A DNA stretch of 64,000 nt from Aquimarina sp. RZ0 (GTDB lineage Bacteria > Bacteroidota > Bacteroidia > Flavobacteriales > Flavobacteriaceae): positions 32,189 through 96,188 of the forward strand of contig NZ_VTZU01000018.1 of NCBI RefSeq assembly GCF_008370685.1, given 5' to 3'. The translations under genes were made by a program, and so were the position numbers. Below are positions 30,685-41,700 of this stretch, piece by piece (position 1 is the stretch's first letter; every line of letters starts with the position of its first letter). The notes below the pieces were generated by a model. It saw only the letters and a program-made list of their open reading frames with translations. It ran no database searches and was not told where the DNA came from.

Positions 30685-32232
30685 ATGGCAGGAGGAAAAT
30701 TATCACCAAGGCAGAAGATGATAAATCTTATGTACTTGGTATTTATAGCGATGATGGCATTAAATATGTCAAAAGAAGTATTGTCAGCTTTCGGTTTGAT
30801 GAATGAAAAACTAGCAGCTTCTAATACTATTTCGACAGAGCGTAATAACGCTTTTATGGCAGGTTTAGCAGAAAAAGTTTCTGAGCAACCTGAGAAGTAT
30901 ACACCGCTTAAGGAAAAGGCGGATCAGATAAGTGCTTTGTCTAATGATTTTAATGCTTTTATAGAAGGGATTAAAACAGAAATATTGGCAGAAAGTACAG
31001 ATCCTACTGATTACGAGAAAATGGATCGACCTGATTTGTTGGATCAAAAATTCTTTAAAAGTGGTAAAACCACAAAGGATGCAGATGAATTTATTAGTCA
31101 GGTAGCTACCTACAGAGATGGAGTATCTTCTGCAATCAGATCAGTAAAAGAAGTTGAGCCCACTGTAGCAGATGATGTAGAAAAAACGTTCTCTACTGAA
31201 GATGTTAAAAATAGAGATAATGTAAATGTTAATTGGTTGAAGTATAACTTTGAAGGATTTCCTTTAGTAGCATCTTTGACAAAATTAACGCAGATGCAAG
31301 CGGATGTTAAAACTACAGAGAGTAAAGTGTTATCTGCATTATTAGCAGGACAGCAGGCATCTGAACTTTCTTTCAGTAATTATGAAGCGATTGTGGTTCC
31401 TGATAAAACAGCTTTCTTTAGTGGAGAGAAGTTTAAAGGACGTATTGTACTAGGTCGTTTTGATGCTACATTAAAACCAACAAAGGTAACGGTTAATGGA
31501 GTAGATCAGGATAAAGTAGAGAATGGACAAATTATGCTTGATTTCCCTGCAGGTAATGTAGGAGAAAGAGAGGTAAAAGGAGAATTACAATTTAAAGAAG
31601 GTGATTCTACTGTAACCATTCCTATCAAAAGTTCTTATGCAGTAATACCAAAACCTAATTCTGCAGTTATTTCAGCTGATAAAATGAATGTGGTGTACCG
31701 TGGGGTTAAGAACCCAATGACAATTTCTATTCCTGGTGTGCCAGCAGTAAATGCTACAGCTCCTGGTTTAAGAAAAGCTGGTGGTACTGGTAAATATGTG
31801 ATGGATGTGACCAAAGTAAAAGCTCGTGAAGTGAGTATCAAAGTGAGTGGAAAACTTGCTAACGGAACATCTGTAAGTGATAGTAAGAAATTTAGAATTA
31901 AAGATCTTCCAAGACCTATAGGTACGGTTCGTGGTGAGGACGGTAGTATAAAAATGTCTAAGAGTGGTTTGGATAAATCCTCTATAGGTGCAATACTTCC
32001 AGATTTTGATTTTGATTTAAAACTTAAGGTTACAAGTTTTAAGTTTAAAGTAGAAGGTCAACCTACCGTAACAGTTTCTGGAGGAAGATTAAACTCTAGA
32101 GCAAAATCGACACTTAGAAAGGCGAAAAGAGGATCTTCAGTTCAGATTATTGATATTAAAGCCAAGTTAACTACTAACTCTACGTATAAGGTAAAGAAGA
32201 TATCTCCTGTTATTGTTGAGTTAACGAACTAA
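30685..32232 (+). CDS. gldM: T9SS motor protein GldM
   Basis: 515 residues. One N-terminal membrane helix (~15-33, NLMYLVFIAMMALNMS) inserts into the GldL ring. Four periplasmic domains follow and reach the GldKN ring. The length and the AGGKLSPRQKMINLMYLV start are typical. It starts 45 bp after gldL. The protein transfers motor torque across the periplasm to the secretion complex. Confidence 0.96.
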   Translation: MAGGKLSPRQKMINLMYLVFIAMMALNMSKEVLSAFGLMNEKLAASNTISTERNNAFMAGLAEKVSEQPEKYTPLKEKADQISALSNDFNAFIEGIKTEILAESTDPTDYEKMDRPDLLDQKFFKSGKTTKDADEFISQVATYRDGVSSAIRSVKEVEPTVADDVEKTFSTEDVKNRDNVNVNWLKYNFEGFPLVASLTKLTQMQADVKTTESKVLSALLAGQQASELSFSNYEAIVVPDKTAFFSGEKFKGRIVLGRFDATLKPTKVTVNGVDQDKVENGQIMLDFPAGNVGEREVKGELQFKEGDSTVTIPIKSSYAVIPKPNSAVISADKMNVVYRGVKNPMTISIPGVPAVNATAPGLRKAGGTGKYVMDVTKVKAREVSIKVSGKLANGTSVSDSKKFRIKDLPRPIGTVRGEDGSIKMSKSGLDKSSIGAILPDFDFDLKLKVTSFKFKVEGQPTVTVSGGRLNSRAKSTLRKAKRGSSVQIIDIKAKLTTNSTYKVKKISPVIVELTN

Positions 32233-32247
32233 AAAAAACTAACAATT

Positions 32248-33138
32248 ATGAATTTGAGAAATTTATCATTAACTGTTTTTGGATTATGCGTGACTATGCT
32301 ATCATATGGCCAGGCTAATATTCTAAACGCTAATGACCCTGATGAGATAGGAAAGAAAACACAGGAGCAAATAGATGCGGATAATGACCGTCCATTAGAA
32401 TACGGATATGTTGATAAACGTGATGTATTATGGGCTAAGACTACTTGGGAAACTATCGATCTTGATGAGCGTATAAATTTTCCGTTGTATTATCCTATAG
32501 ATACAGTGAATATTGGATCAGAAAGACGTGCTTTATATGATGTGTTGATGTCTAATATCAAAAACGGGAAAATACAAAAGATTTACTCAGATTCATATTT
32601 TAATGAAACGAGAACATTAGAAGATCTTGAGTCTACTTTATCAAAAATTGACACATTAGATCTTGGATATGAGCAATTTAATGCTGGTGAACAAGTAGAT
32701 CCTCAGTACATAGAAAGAAGAGATATTTCTGCTGCCGATATATCAGAATATCATATCAGAGGATATTGGTATTTTGATAAAAGACAAGGGGAATTGAGAT
32801 ATAGATTGCTGGGAATTGCTCCGGTTGCACCAGATGTAAACTTTATAGAAGATGATGAGCCGGATATGGTTCCTTTGTTCTGGGTTTGGTATCCTGAGGC
32901 TAGGGATGTTCTTCATAATGCAACAGCATTTAATCGAAGAAATACTTCTATGCCATTTACTTATGATCATATTCTTAATGCAAGACGATTTAATTCTGTT
33001 ATTAATCGAGAAGATAATATTCAGGGTGACCGCGCCGTTACGGATTATGTAATTGATAATGCTTTAATGCAATTACTGGAAAGTGAACGTATCAAAGAAA
33101 GTATTAGAAATTTTGAAATGGATATGTGGAGTTATTAG
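32248..33138 (+). CDS. gldN: T9SS ring protein GldN
   Basis: 296 residues. An N-terminal signal peptide (MNLRNLSLTVFGLCVTMLSYGQ) has a cleavage site after SYGQ or nearby. The conserved RDVLWAKTTWETIDLDERIN segment is present. It partners GldK in the periplasmic ring. It starts 15 bp after gldM and ends the operon before a hairpin terminator. Confidence 0.95.
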   Translation: MNLRNLSLTVFGLCVTMLSYGQANILNANDPDEIGKKTQEQIDADNDRPLEYGYVDKRDVLWAKTTWETIDLDERINFPLYYPIDTVNIGSERRALYDVLMSNIKNGKIQKIYSDSYFNETRTLEDLESTLSKIDTLDLGYEQFNAGEQVDPQYIERRDISAADISEYHIRGYWYFDKRQGELRYRLLGIAPVAPDVNFIEDDEPDMVPLFWVWYPEARDVLHNATAFNRRNTSMPFTYDHILNARRFNSVINREDNIQGDRAVTDYVIDNALMQLLESERIKESIRNFEMDMWSY

Positions 33139-33167
33139 AACATCAATCTCTATAAGATATAATTAAT

Positions 33168-33196
33168 AAAGCGCTCAGCAAAATGTTGAGCGCTTT
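33168..33196 (+). terminator. Terminator after gldN
   Basis: A 12-bp stem (AAAGCGCTCAGC with GTTGAGCGCTTT, one wobble pair) followed by TTATTATTTTT, 29 bp after the gldN stop. Confidence 0.85.
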
Positions 33197-33211
33197 TATT
33201 ATTTTTGATCA

Positions 33212-34258
33212 ATGATAGATTATATAATCGTAGGATTTGGATTAGCTGGATTATCTTTTGCGGAACAATTAGAAGATCATAAGAAATCTTTTATCGTTTA
33301 TGAAGATGGATCTCAGTTATCTTCCAGAGTGGCAGGTGGACTTTATAATCCTGTAATCTTAAAACGTTTTACCTCTGCCTGGAAATCATCAGAGCAATTA
33401 AAAATTGCAGTACATTTTTATAAAAGTTTAGAACAAAAATTAGAAGAATCCCTTCTCATAGAATTACCTGTATTAAGAAGATTTACTTCTGTAGAGGAAC
33501 AAAATTTATGGTTTGAAGCTTGTGATAAGCCAGTTTTAGAAACATATTTATCTTCAGAATTAATAAAAAATAATAATAAAGCGCTGGATATTCCATATCA
33601 TTTTGGAGGAGTAAAGTATACAGGAAGGATAGATGTAAAAAAGATGCTCTCCTTATATCTTAGACATCTTGAGGAGAATGATAGGCTGATAAAACAATCT
33701 TTTGAGCACACATTTTTAGAGATTACACCTGATTTTGTAGTCTATAAAGGTATAAAAGCCAGAAATATTGTTTTTACTGAAGGTTTTGGAGTCTTAAATA
33801 ATCCACTATTCAATTATTTGCCTTTACCTGGTAATAAAGGAGAATATATAATTATTAGATCAAGAAAATTAAAACTAAGACAAGCAGTAAAAGCATCTAT
33901 TTTTATTATTCCGCTAGGGGATGATCTATATAAAATCGGAGCTACTTATAACAACAATGATAAAACTGCCATAATTACGCAATCTGCACGAGAAGAGTTA
34001 GAAAGAAAAGTACAGTCTTTTATGAATGTCGATTATGAAATTATAGACCAGGTAGCTGGTATTAGGCCAACGACAAGAGATAGAAAGCCTTTATTAGGTT
34101 CACATCCGGAATATGGAAATGTTCATATCTTTAATGGGCTAGGCAGTAGGGGGATTCTAGCGGGGCCTTATGTAGCAGAAAAACTGTATAATTATATAGA
34201 AAAAAAAGAGCCTTTAGAAAAAGAGATAGATTGTAAGCGTTTTGAGAAATTAAGATAA
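33212..34258 (+). CDS. FAD-dependent oxidoreductase (DAO family)
   Basis: 348 residues. The N-terminal Rossmann motif GFGLAGLSFAEQL (GxGxxG) binds FAD. The C-terminal GIRPTTRDRKPLLG and GLGSRGILAGPYVAE segments are typical of D-amino-acid-oxidase/glycine-oxidase-like enzymes. The substrate is unknown. The 3' end overlaps the convergent DUF983 gene by 9 bp. Confidence 0.88.
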   Translation: MIDYIIVGFGLAGLSFAEQLEDHKKSFIVYEDGSQLSSRVAGGLYNPVILKRFTSAWKSSEQLKIAVHFYKSLEQKLEESLLIELPVLRRFTSVEEQNLWFEACDKPVLETYLSSELIKNNNKALDIPYHFGGVKYTGRIDVKKMLSLYLRHLEENDRLIKQSFEHTFLEITPDFVVYKGIKARNIVFTEGFGVLNNPLFNYLPLPGNKGEYIIIRSRKLKLRQAVKASIFIIPLGDDLYKIGATYNNNDKTAIITQSAREELERKVQSFMNVDYEIIDQVAGIRPTTRDRKPLLGSHPEYGNVHIFNGLGSRGILAGPYVAEKLYNYIEKKEPLEKEIDCKRFEKLR

Positions 34259-34636
34259 TTCCTTTTCTTTTTTATAATGCATAAAAAAGTTGATCCAGAT
34301 ATTACGGGATATTCTTAGAATAACAGGTAAAAAAACAATCATAGTTGCTGTAATTAAAAAAAATGAAGCAACTAAGTTTAGTTTAAAAATAAAGAACCCT
34401 ATAACAAAAGCTGCTACGGCAAAAGCAATTCCAACGGGATAACTTACATACATTGCACCATAGAAAAAAGAAGGTTCAATTTTATACTTAGTATTACAAT
34501 GACTACAGCGTTCATTCATTTTTAGTGTTTCGCTTAGTTTGTATGGATTTTGTTGCGTATACATACTTTCTTCATGGCATACAGGACAGCTACCCGTAAA
34601 AATGCTGTAAATTTTTGTTCCTTTTAAGATACCCAT
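34250..34636 (-). CDS. DUF983 membrane protein with zinc-ribbon-like N-terminus
   Basis: 128 residues. Two CxxC pairs (SCPVCHEE at ~17-24 and RCSHCNTK at ~40-47) suggest a zinc ribbon, followed by two membrane helices (VGIAFAVAAFVIGFFIF and VASFFLITATMIVFLPV). This is the DUF983 pattern. The function is unknown. Divergent from the ABC-F gene, sharing a ~56-bp promoter region. Confidence 0.85.
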   Translation of the reverse strand: MGILKGTKIYSIFTGSCPVCHEESMYTQQNPYKLSETLKMNERCSHCNTKYKIEPSFFYGAMYVSYPVGIAFAVAAFVIGFFIFKLNLVASFFLITATMIVFLPVILRISRNIWINFFMHYKKEKELS

Positions 34637-34692
34637 AGTACTTTTATTCTATTACAAAATTAGTCATCTTTGCACAAAATATTCAAAAGCTC

Positions 34693-36609
34693 ATGTTAAA
34701 CATACATAACTTATCAATTTCGTTTGGAGGAGAATACCTATTTGAAGAAATAGCCTTTAGATTAAGCGCAGGAGACAGAGTAGGACTAGTAGGAAAGAAT
34801 GGAGCAGGAAAATCTACTATGCTTAAGATATTATCCAAAGAGCAAGAGCCAGATTCTGGTCAGATTGCGATGGATAAAGAAGTGAAAATTGGTTTTCTAA
34901 AACAGGATATTGATTTTGTATTAGGACGCACGGTTCTAGATGAATCTTATGAAGCTTTTACAGAGATAAAAAAGATAGAACGAGAGATTGATGCTATTAA
35001 TATTAAACTAGCAGAAAGAACGGATTATGAAAGCGAAAGCTATAATCAGCTGATAACCGATTTAAGCGACTATACGCATCAATACGAGATATTAGGAGGG
35101 TATAATTATCAAGGTGAGACAGAACGAGTTTTGCAGGGACTTGGATTTGCAAGGGAAGATTTTGAGAAACTTACAGATACTTTTTCGGGAGGATGGCGTA
35201 TGCGGATAGAATTGGCAAAACTACTATTGCAAAATAATGATATTCTATTGCTGGATGAGCCTACTAATCACCTGGATATAGAGTCCATAATATGGTTAGA
35301 GAACTTTTTAAAAAACTACGCAGGCGTAGTGGTCATCGTTTCTCACGATAAAATGTTTCTAGATAATGTTACCAATAGAACGATCGAAATATCATTAGGT
35401 CGTATCTATGATTACAATAAACCATATTCTAAGTATTTGGTATTGCGCAAGGAGATGCGGGAACAGCAACTCGCTGCTCAGAAAAATCAGTCAAAACAGA
35501 TTGAACAAACAGAAAAACTGATCGAGAAATTTAGAGCAAAGGCTACAAAAGCTTCTATGGCACAGTCGCTTATCAAAAAATTAGATAAAGTAGAGCGAAT
35601 AGAGGTAGATGAAGATGATAATGCCGTAATGAATATCAGTTTTCCAATAAGCATCCAGCCAGGAAGAGTTGTTATCGAAGCAGAAAAAGTAGGCAAATGT
35701 TATGGTGATAAAGAGATTCTTAAAGATATTAACCTATTAGTAGAAAGAGGTTCAAAAACAGCATTTGTAGGTCAGAATGGTCAAGGAAAATCTACCTTGG
35801 CAAAAATGATAATCGAAGAAATACCCTATGCAGGGAATTTAAAACTAGGTCATAATGTACAGATCGGATATTTTGCACAAAATCAATCAGAATACTTGGA
35901 TGGAGAATTGACTATTCACGACACGATGGTGAATGCTGCAAACGAAAAGACTCGCAGTAAAGTCAGGGATATGCTGGGAGCATTTTTGTTTCGGGGAGAT
36001 GAAGTGGATAAAAAAGTAAAAGTGCTTTCTGGGGGCGAACGTAATCGTTTAGCATTATGTAAGATGTTATTAGAGCCTTTTAATGTGTTGGTTATGGATG
36101 AGCCTACAAATCATCTGGATATTAAATCTAAGAATATCTTAAAAGAAGCTTTAAAAAGCTTTGAAGGAACATTAATTTTAGTATCTCATGATAGGGATTT
36201 TCTGCAAGGATTGACAGATACTGTATATGAGTTTAAAGATAAACAGATCAAAGAATACCTGGGAGATATCGATTTTTATTTAGAGCAAAGAAGGGTAGCA
36301 GATCTTAGAGATATTGAGAAAAAAGACAAGAAGCCTAAAACTATTTCTACAACCAAAGAAACAGCAAAGCAATCTTATGAGGATCAAAAGAAACTAAAAT
36401 CACTAAATAATAGGTTGAGTAATGTAGAGTCCAAGATCAATAAATTAGAAAGAGAGATCAAAGAAATTGATGTAGAATTAGCTATAAACTATGATCAGAC
36501 AATCTCGCAACCAGGTTTTTTTGATAAATATCAGGCAAAAAAAGATCAATTAGTATCTTTTATGGAGAACTGGGAAACCTTACAGGAAGAAATTGATGCA
36601 TTGTCTTAA
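34693..36609 (+). CDS. ABC-F family ATPase
   Basis: 638 residues. Two ABC domains without membrane segments: Walker A GKNGAGKST (34-42) with signature FSGGWRMR, then Walker A GQNGQGKST (~363-371) with signature LSGGERNR. An interdomain linker rich in Lys and Glu (about 250-320) and a C-terminal coiled coil (~560-638) are present, as in Uup/YheS-type proteins. ABC-F proteins act on the ribosome, in translation or in resistance to ribosome-targeting drugs. The subfamily is not certain. Confidence 0.93.
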   Translation: MLNIHNLSISFGGEYLFEEIAFRLSAGDRVGLVGKNGAGKSTMLKILSKEQEPDSGQIAMDKEVKIGFLKQDIDFVLGRTVLDESYEAFTEIKKIEREIDAINIKLAERTDYESESYNQLITDLSDYTHQYEILGGYNYQGETERVLQGLGFAREDFEKLTDTFSGGWRMRIELAKLLLQNNDILLLDEPTNHLDIESIIWLENFLKNYAGVVVIVSHDKMFLDNVTNRTIEISLGRIYDYNKPYSKYLVLRKEMREQQLAAQKNQSKQIEQTEKLIEKFRAKATKASMAQSLIKKLDKVERIEVDEDDNAVMNISFPISIQPGRVVIEAEKVGKCYGDKEILKDINLLVERGSKTAFVGQNGQGKSTLAKMIIEEIPYAGNLKLGHNVQIGYFAQNQSEYLDGELTIHDTMVNAANEKTRSKVRDMLGAFLFRGDEVDKKVKVLSGGERNRLALCKMLLEPFNVLVMDEPTNHLDIKSKNILKEALKSFEGTLILVSHDRDFLQGLTDTVYEFKDKQIKEYLGDIDFYLEQRRVADLRDIEKKDKKPKTISTTKETAKQSYEDQKKLKSLNNRLSNVESKINKLEREIKEIDVELAINYDQTISQPGFFDKYQAKKDQLVSFMENWETLQEEIDALS

Positions 36610-36826
36610 GTATTTTTATTTGCTGTTTTTTTTATAAGTTTTATAAAGATAAAAGCTTTTATTAAGATTTTTTCTGTAATCGATGTTGTTTTTTAAAGAT
36701 CATTGAATGCCTGTATGTTACTGTAATATTAAGTTATAAAATATAATACACTTTTCTAATAATTTTATCGTTACTTGGAGGGACAACTAAATATTTATAG
36801 ATATTTTTGTAACCGTAAATTAAATT

Positions 36827-37291
36827 ATGTTATTTATGAATGATACAAAAGCCATAGATTTAAATGCTCATGCCTTATCTTGGGTGGGGAAAATTCATTA
36901 TGATTTTGGATTCTTAGTTCAGAAAGCGTTTAGTGAGAATGGATTAGATTTATCAAAAGAACAATGGAGTGTTCTAAAACGTTTAAAAGTAAATGATGGA
37001 CAACCACAAAATGATCTGGCTTTTATTACGCATAGAGATAAAACTTCTATGACCAGATTAATAAACACCATGGAAAGTAAAGATCTGGTAGTACGAAAAA
37101 GTGATGAGAATGACAGAAGAGTAAATCGTATATTTCTTACTGATTATGGAAAAGAAATAATAGAAAAAGTGACGCCTATTATGTATAATCTTATTCCAGC
37201 AGTACAAGAAAGTCTAAGTAATGAAGAAATAGAAAATTTAATTACTACACTAAAGAAGATAAAATCTAAAATTGAAGAGATAGCAGAATAA
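36827..37291 (+). CDS. MarR family transcriptional regulator
   Basis: 154 residues with the winged helix-turn-helix (NDLAFITHRDKTSMTRLINTME) and the wing SDENDRRVNRIFLTDYG. A start at 36836 (MNDTKAID) is equally possible. It precedes the RND efflux operon by 307 bp; MarR regulators commonly control such pumps, so repression of the downstream operon is a fair inference. A terminator separates them. Confidence 0.9.
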   Translation: MLFMNDTKAIDLNAHALSWVGKIHYDFGFLVQKAFSENGLDLSKEQWSVLKRLKVNDGQPQNDLAFITHRDKTSMTRLINTMESKDLVVRKSDENDRRVNRIFLTDYGKEIIEKVTPIMYNLIPAVQESLSNEEIENLITTLKKIKSKIEEIAE

Positions 37292-37316
37292 CCATAGATT
37301 TAATAATAATATTAAG

Positions 37317-37350
37317 AAGGGTGTCTAACTATTTTAGGGATCCTTTTTTT
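37317..37350 (+). terminator. Terminator after MarR gene
   Basis: A stem of 12 pairs with one mismatch and two wobbles (AAGGGTGTCTAA with TTAGGGATCCTT), followed by a run of seven T. Located 25 bp after the stop. Confidence 0.6.
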
Positions 37351-37598
37351 GTAATTTCAATTTTATGAGTTTTTTAACTGCAAGCTAGTATAGTTGTTGA
37401 TAGTTTTGTGCCATAATGTAAGAGCATTTTTTAAAAGAATATAAACTAAAAATCAATAGTTTGAGAGTCGGAAGATACTTATAAATTATATGGGTATCTG
37501 AATATTAAAAATTCGCGGTTCTCAGAATAGTTGTTTTCAGGAAGTAAGTTTTTTAAACAAGCTCTAAGTGTGAAACTTATTTTTATCCTACTCTTTAT

Positions 37599-38765
37599 AT
37601 GAGAAACGTTATACTTGCTATTTTAGGATTGTTATTAATCGCTGGATCCATATTCGCAGCCAAGGAGATCATAGCAAGCAAAACAAGATTTAAGCCCAAA
37701 CCTGGCAAAGTGATCAAGACTGTCTTTGTAGACACCGTAAAAAATACTTCTATCCCTATTAAAATCTCGGCTAATGGTAATTTGATAGCAAAAAGACGTG
37801 TAGCGCTATATGCAGAAGTTCAGGGAGTATTCAAAGGAGGTGCTAAACTTTTTAAAACGGGTCAAAGATTTCAAAAAGGAGAAACACTTATCAGGATAGA
37901 TGCATCAGAATATTATGCATCTGTACAATCAGCAAAAAGTAATTTATATAATTTGATTACATCTATTATGCCTGATTTGCGATTAGACTATCCGGATATT
38001 TATAAAAAATGGCAAAACTATCTCAGCAGCTTTGATATTAATAAAACAATACTTCCACTTCCGGAAACTACTTCAGAAAAAGAAAAATATTTTATAACCG
38101 GAAGAAATATCTACTCAAATTATTACAATGTAAAGAATCTGGAGCAACGATTGTCTAAATATAGGATTATAACTCCATTCTCGGGAGTACTTACAGAAGC
38201 ATTGGTAACAGAAGGAACTTTGATTCGTCAAGGTCAGAAACTAGGAGAATTTATAAAAACAGGAGTGTATGAGATAGAAGTGGCAATAGGAAAAGAATAT
38301 GCTGATTTATTAAGGATAGGAGCGCCCGTCTCACTTTCAGATCTTAATAAATCCAAAAAATATGTAGGAACTGTGACCAGAATAAATGGTAGTATAGATC
38401 AGGCAACCCAAACGATTACTACCGTTATAGAAGTAAAAGATTCATCACTTAAAGAAGGAATGTATCTGGAAGCCTATCTGGATACCCGTAACGAAGACAA
38501 TGCTATAGAGATAGACAGAAACTTATTACAAGAAGAAGATAAAATTTTTGTGGTCAGAGATAGTATTTTAGATATTATTGATGTGCAACCCGTATTTTTT
38601 TCTGATAAAAAAGTAGTTGTCAAAGGAGTTCCTAATGGAGATATAATTCTTAGTAAACCTACTCCCGGAGCATACGCAGGAATGTTGGTGAAAGTATATC
38701 AGGAAAAAAAAGAGACTTCCCCCGTCAAAAATGACAAAACTGTTAATGCTTATAAAAAACAGTAG
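37599..38765 (+). CDS. RND efflux periplasmic adaptor (HlyD/MFP family)
   Basis: 388 residues. An N-terminal membrane anchor (~4-22), then the lipoyl-like half AEVQGVFKGGAKLFKTGQRF and its partner RIITPFSGVLTEALVTEG, with a short helical hairpin and beta-barrel domains after. It bridges the RND pump and the outer membrane channel. The pump gene starts 2 bp after the stop, so translation is coupled. The substrate is unknown. Confidence 0.93.
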   Translation: MRNVILAILGLLLIAGSIFAAKEIIASKTRFKPKPGKVIKTVFVDTVKNTSIPIKISANGNLIAKRRVALYAEVQGVFKGGAKLFKTGQRFQKGETLIRIDASEYYASVQSAKSNLYNLITSIMPDLRLDYPDIYKKWQNYLSSFDINKTILPLPETTSEKEKYFITGRNIYSNYYNVKNLEQRLSKYRIITPFSGVLTEALVTEGTLIRQGQKLGEFIKTGVYEIEVAIGKEYADLLRIGAPVSLSDLNKSKKYVGTVTRINGSIDQATQTITTVIEVKDSSLKEGMYLEAYLDTRNEDNAIEIDRNLLQEEDKIFVVRDSILDIIDVQPVFFSDKKVVVKGVPNGDIILSKPTPGAYAGMLVKVYQEKKETSPVKNDKTVNAYKKQ

Positions 38766-38767
38766 TC

Positions 38768-41700
38768 ATGCGTAAAGTAATAGCTTATTTTATTAAATAT
38801 CACGTTGCTGTAAATGTGGTAGTACTTGCTTTTTTTGGTTTTGGCATTGCAGGAGTACTTTCTCTGAAATCATCATTCTTTCCATTAATAGATGCAAAGA
38901 ATATTAATATTAATATTACTTATCCCGGAGCTTCTCCTCTGGAGGTAGAAGAAGGAATTGTACTAAAAATAGAAGATAATCTAAAAGGATTGGATGGAGT
39001 TGAACGCGTTACTTCAACCTCCAGAGAAAATAGTGGTAATATCAATGTCGAGATTGAAAAAGGAAAAGATATTGATTTTATGTTGCTCGAAGTAAAAAAT
39101 GCTGTTGATAGAGTACCTTCATTTCCTACAGGAATGGAACCGCTAGTTGTAGCAAAACAAGAAGCAATTCGTCCGACTATTAGTTTTTCCGTTAGCGGAA
39201 AAGGAATACCTCTTGCTACCTTAAAACAGATAGGAAGACAGGTAGAAAATGACCTTAGAGGGATTGATGGGATTTCTCAGATATCAGTTAGTGGATATCC
39301 AGCAGAAGAAATCGAGATTGCAGTTGATGAGAATACCTTGTTGGCATATGAACTTAGTTTCAATCAAGTGGCACAAGCAGTCAATCAAGCAAATATTTTG
39401 ACAACCGGAGGAACCATCAAAACCGATGCCGAAGAATATTTAATACGGGCAAACAATCGCTCTTATTATGGCAATGAGTTGTCCAATCTTATTGTTAAAA
39501 CAGATCTTACAGGGCGTACTATACGTCTTAAGGATGTAGCCACCATACGGGATCGATTTTCTGAAACTGCCAATGCTACCTATTTTAATGGAGATTTATC
39601 CATTAATATGGAAATCACCAGCACCAATACAGAAGATCTTATCTCTTCTGCTGATAACGTAAAAGAATATATAGAAGAGTTTAATCAGAAATATGACAAC
39701 CTCTCACTAAACGTAATAAGTGATAGGTCCATTACATTAGTCCAACGTACAGAATTGCTTACAGAAAATGCGATCATCGGGATGTTATTGGTATTGACAT
39801 TTTTATCCCTGTTTTTAAATACGAGATTGGCATTTTGGGTTGCATTTGGACTTCCGGTTGCATTTATGGGGATGTTTATTTTTGCAGGATCTTTTGGGGT
39901 GACAATTAATGTACTATCGCTGTTTGGGATGATCATAGTAATTGGTATTCTGGTAGATGATGGTATTGTCATTGCAGAAAATATATACCAACATTATGAG
40001 CGTGGTAAAACCCCTGTACAGGCAGCCATTGATGGAACCATAGAAGTAATACCGCCTATAATCTCTGCAATCATTACTACAATACTGGCTTTTGGTATTT
40101 TTTTATTTTTGGATGGGCGTATCGGAGAGTTTTTTGGAGAAGTCTCTGTAATTGTAATTCTTACCCTAACTGTTTCTTTAGTAGAAGCTCTGATCATTCT
40201 GCCCGCACATTTAGCGCATTCTAAAGCACTAAAAAAACAAGATGCAAAACCCAAAAGTAGTATCGGAGCGATTTTTTCAAAACTACGTTATATAAACACC
40301 TTTGGAGATAAGATTATGAGTTGGTTACGGGATAATATGTATAGTCCTGCATTACGATTTACATTACAAAATAAGCTTTTTACATTTTCAATTTTTGTAG
40401 TTTTTCTCGTTTTAACGATAGGAAGTATAGGAGGAGGTATTGTGAGAACTTCAATTTTTCCAAGAATCGCTAGTGATCGATTGTCGATTAATCTAGAAAT
40501 GCCTAATGGAACTAACGAGAAAACAACAGATAGTATCATTTCTTTAATAGAAGAAAATGCCTGGTTGGTAAATGATGAGCTTTCAGAAAAATACTTAAAA
40601 GGGGAAGAATACAGAGGTAAAAAATTATTTGAAAACGTAATAACAAATGTTGGCCCCGGATCAGCCTCTGCTTCATTGGTAATTAATTTATTACCAGGAG
40701 AAGAGCGACCGGATGAAGTATTATCTTCATTGGTTACCGATCTTATTAGCGAAAAAGTAGGCCCGGTGATAGGCGTAGAAAGTTTAGTCTATGGTAGTGG
40801 TGGAAATTTTGGGGGAAGACCAGTTTCTGTTTCCCTGTTAGGAAATAATATCGAAGAGCTAAAAGCTGCCAAAGCTGAATTAAAACAATCGATGGTGCGT
40901 AACTCATTATTGAAAGATGTCACAGATAATGATCCTGCAGGGATTAAGGAAATTCGTCTTGAGTTAAAAGAAAATGCCTATCTCTTAGGTCTTAATCTAA
41001 GAGATATAATGGCTCAGGTACGTGCAGGATTTTTTGGAGTACAGGCACAACGATTCCAGCGCGGACAGGATGAGATCAGAGTATGGGTGCGATATGATAG
41101 AGAGAACCGGTCTTCTATCTCTAATCTTAGTGATATGCGTATTACTACCAATACAGGAGAACGAATACCACTTAACGAAATTGCAAATTACACTATAGAA
41201 CGAGGTGATGTAGCTGTAAATCACTTAGACGGACGTAGAGAAATTCAAATTTCTGCAGACTTAAAAAACCCTGAAACAAGCAGTGCTCCGGATATTTTAC
41301 AAGAAATCAGAACGGTGACCATGCCAGAAATACTTTCTAAATATCCTACCGTGACTCCTTCATATGAAGGTCAAAATAGAGAAGCAGGTAAATTTTTAGG
41401 CTCTCTTGGTTCTGTAGGGCTTACAGTACTGGCATTAATATATATAACCATTGCTTTTACCTTTAGAAGTTATAGTCAACCATTACTACTACTTTTATTA
41501 ATTCCCTTAAGTTTGCCCGCCGTAGCTTTAGGACATTGGGCACATAGTTTTTCTATCAACCTATTGTCTCTATTGGGAATTATTGCTTTAATAGGGATTA
41601 TGGTAAATGATGGACTGGTATTAATAGGTAAATTTAATAGCAACCTAAAAGAAGGTTTGACATTTGATAAAGCTATTTATGAAGCAGGTCGATCACGTTT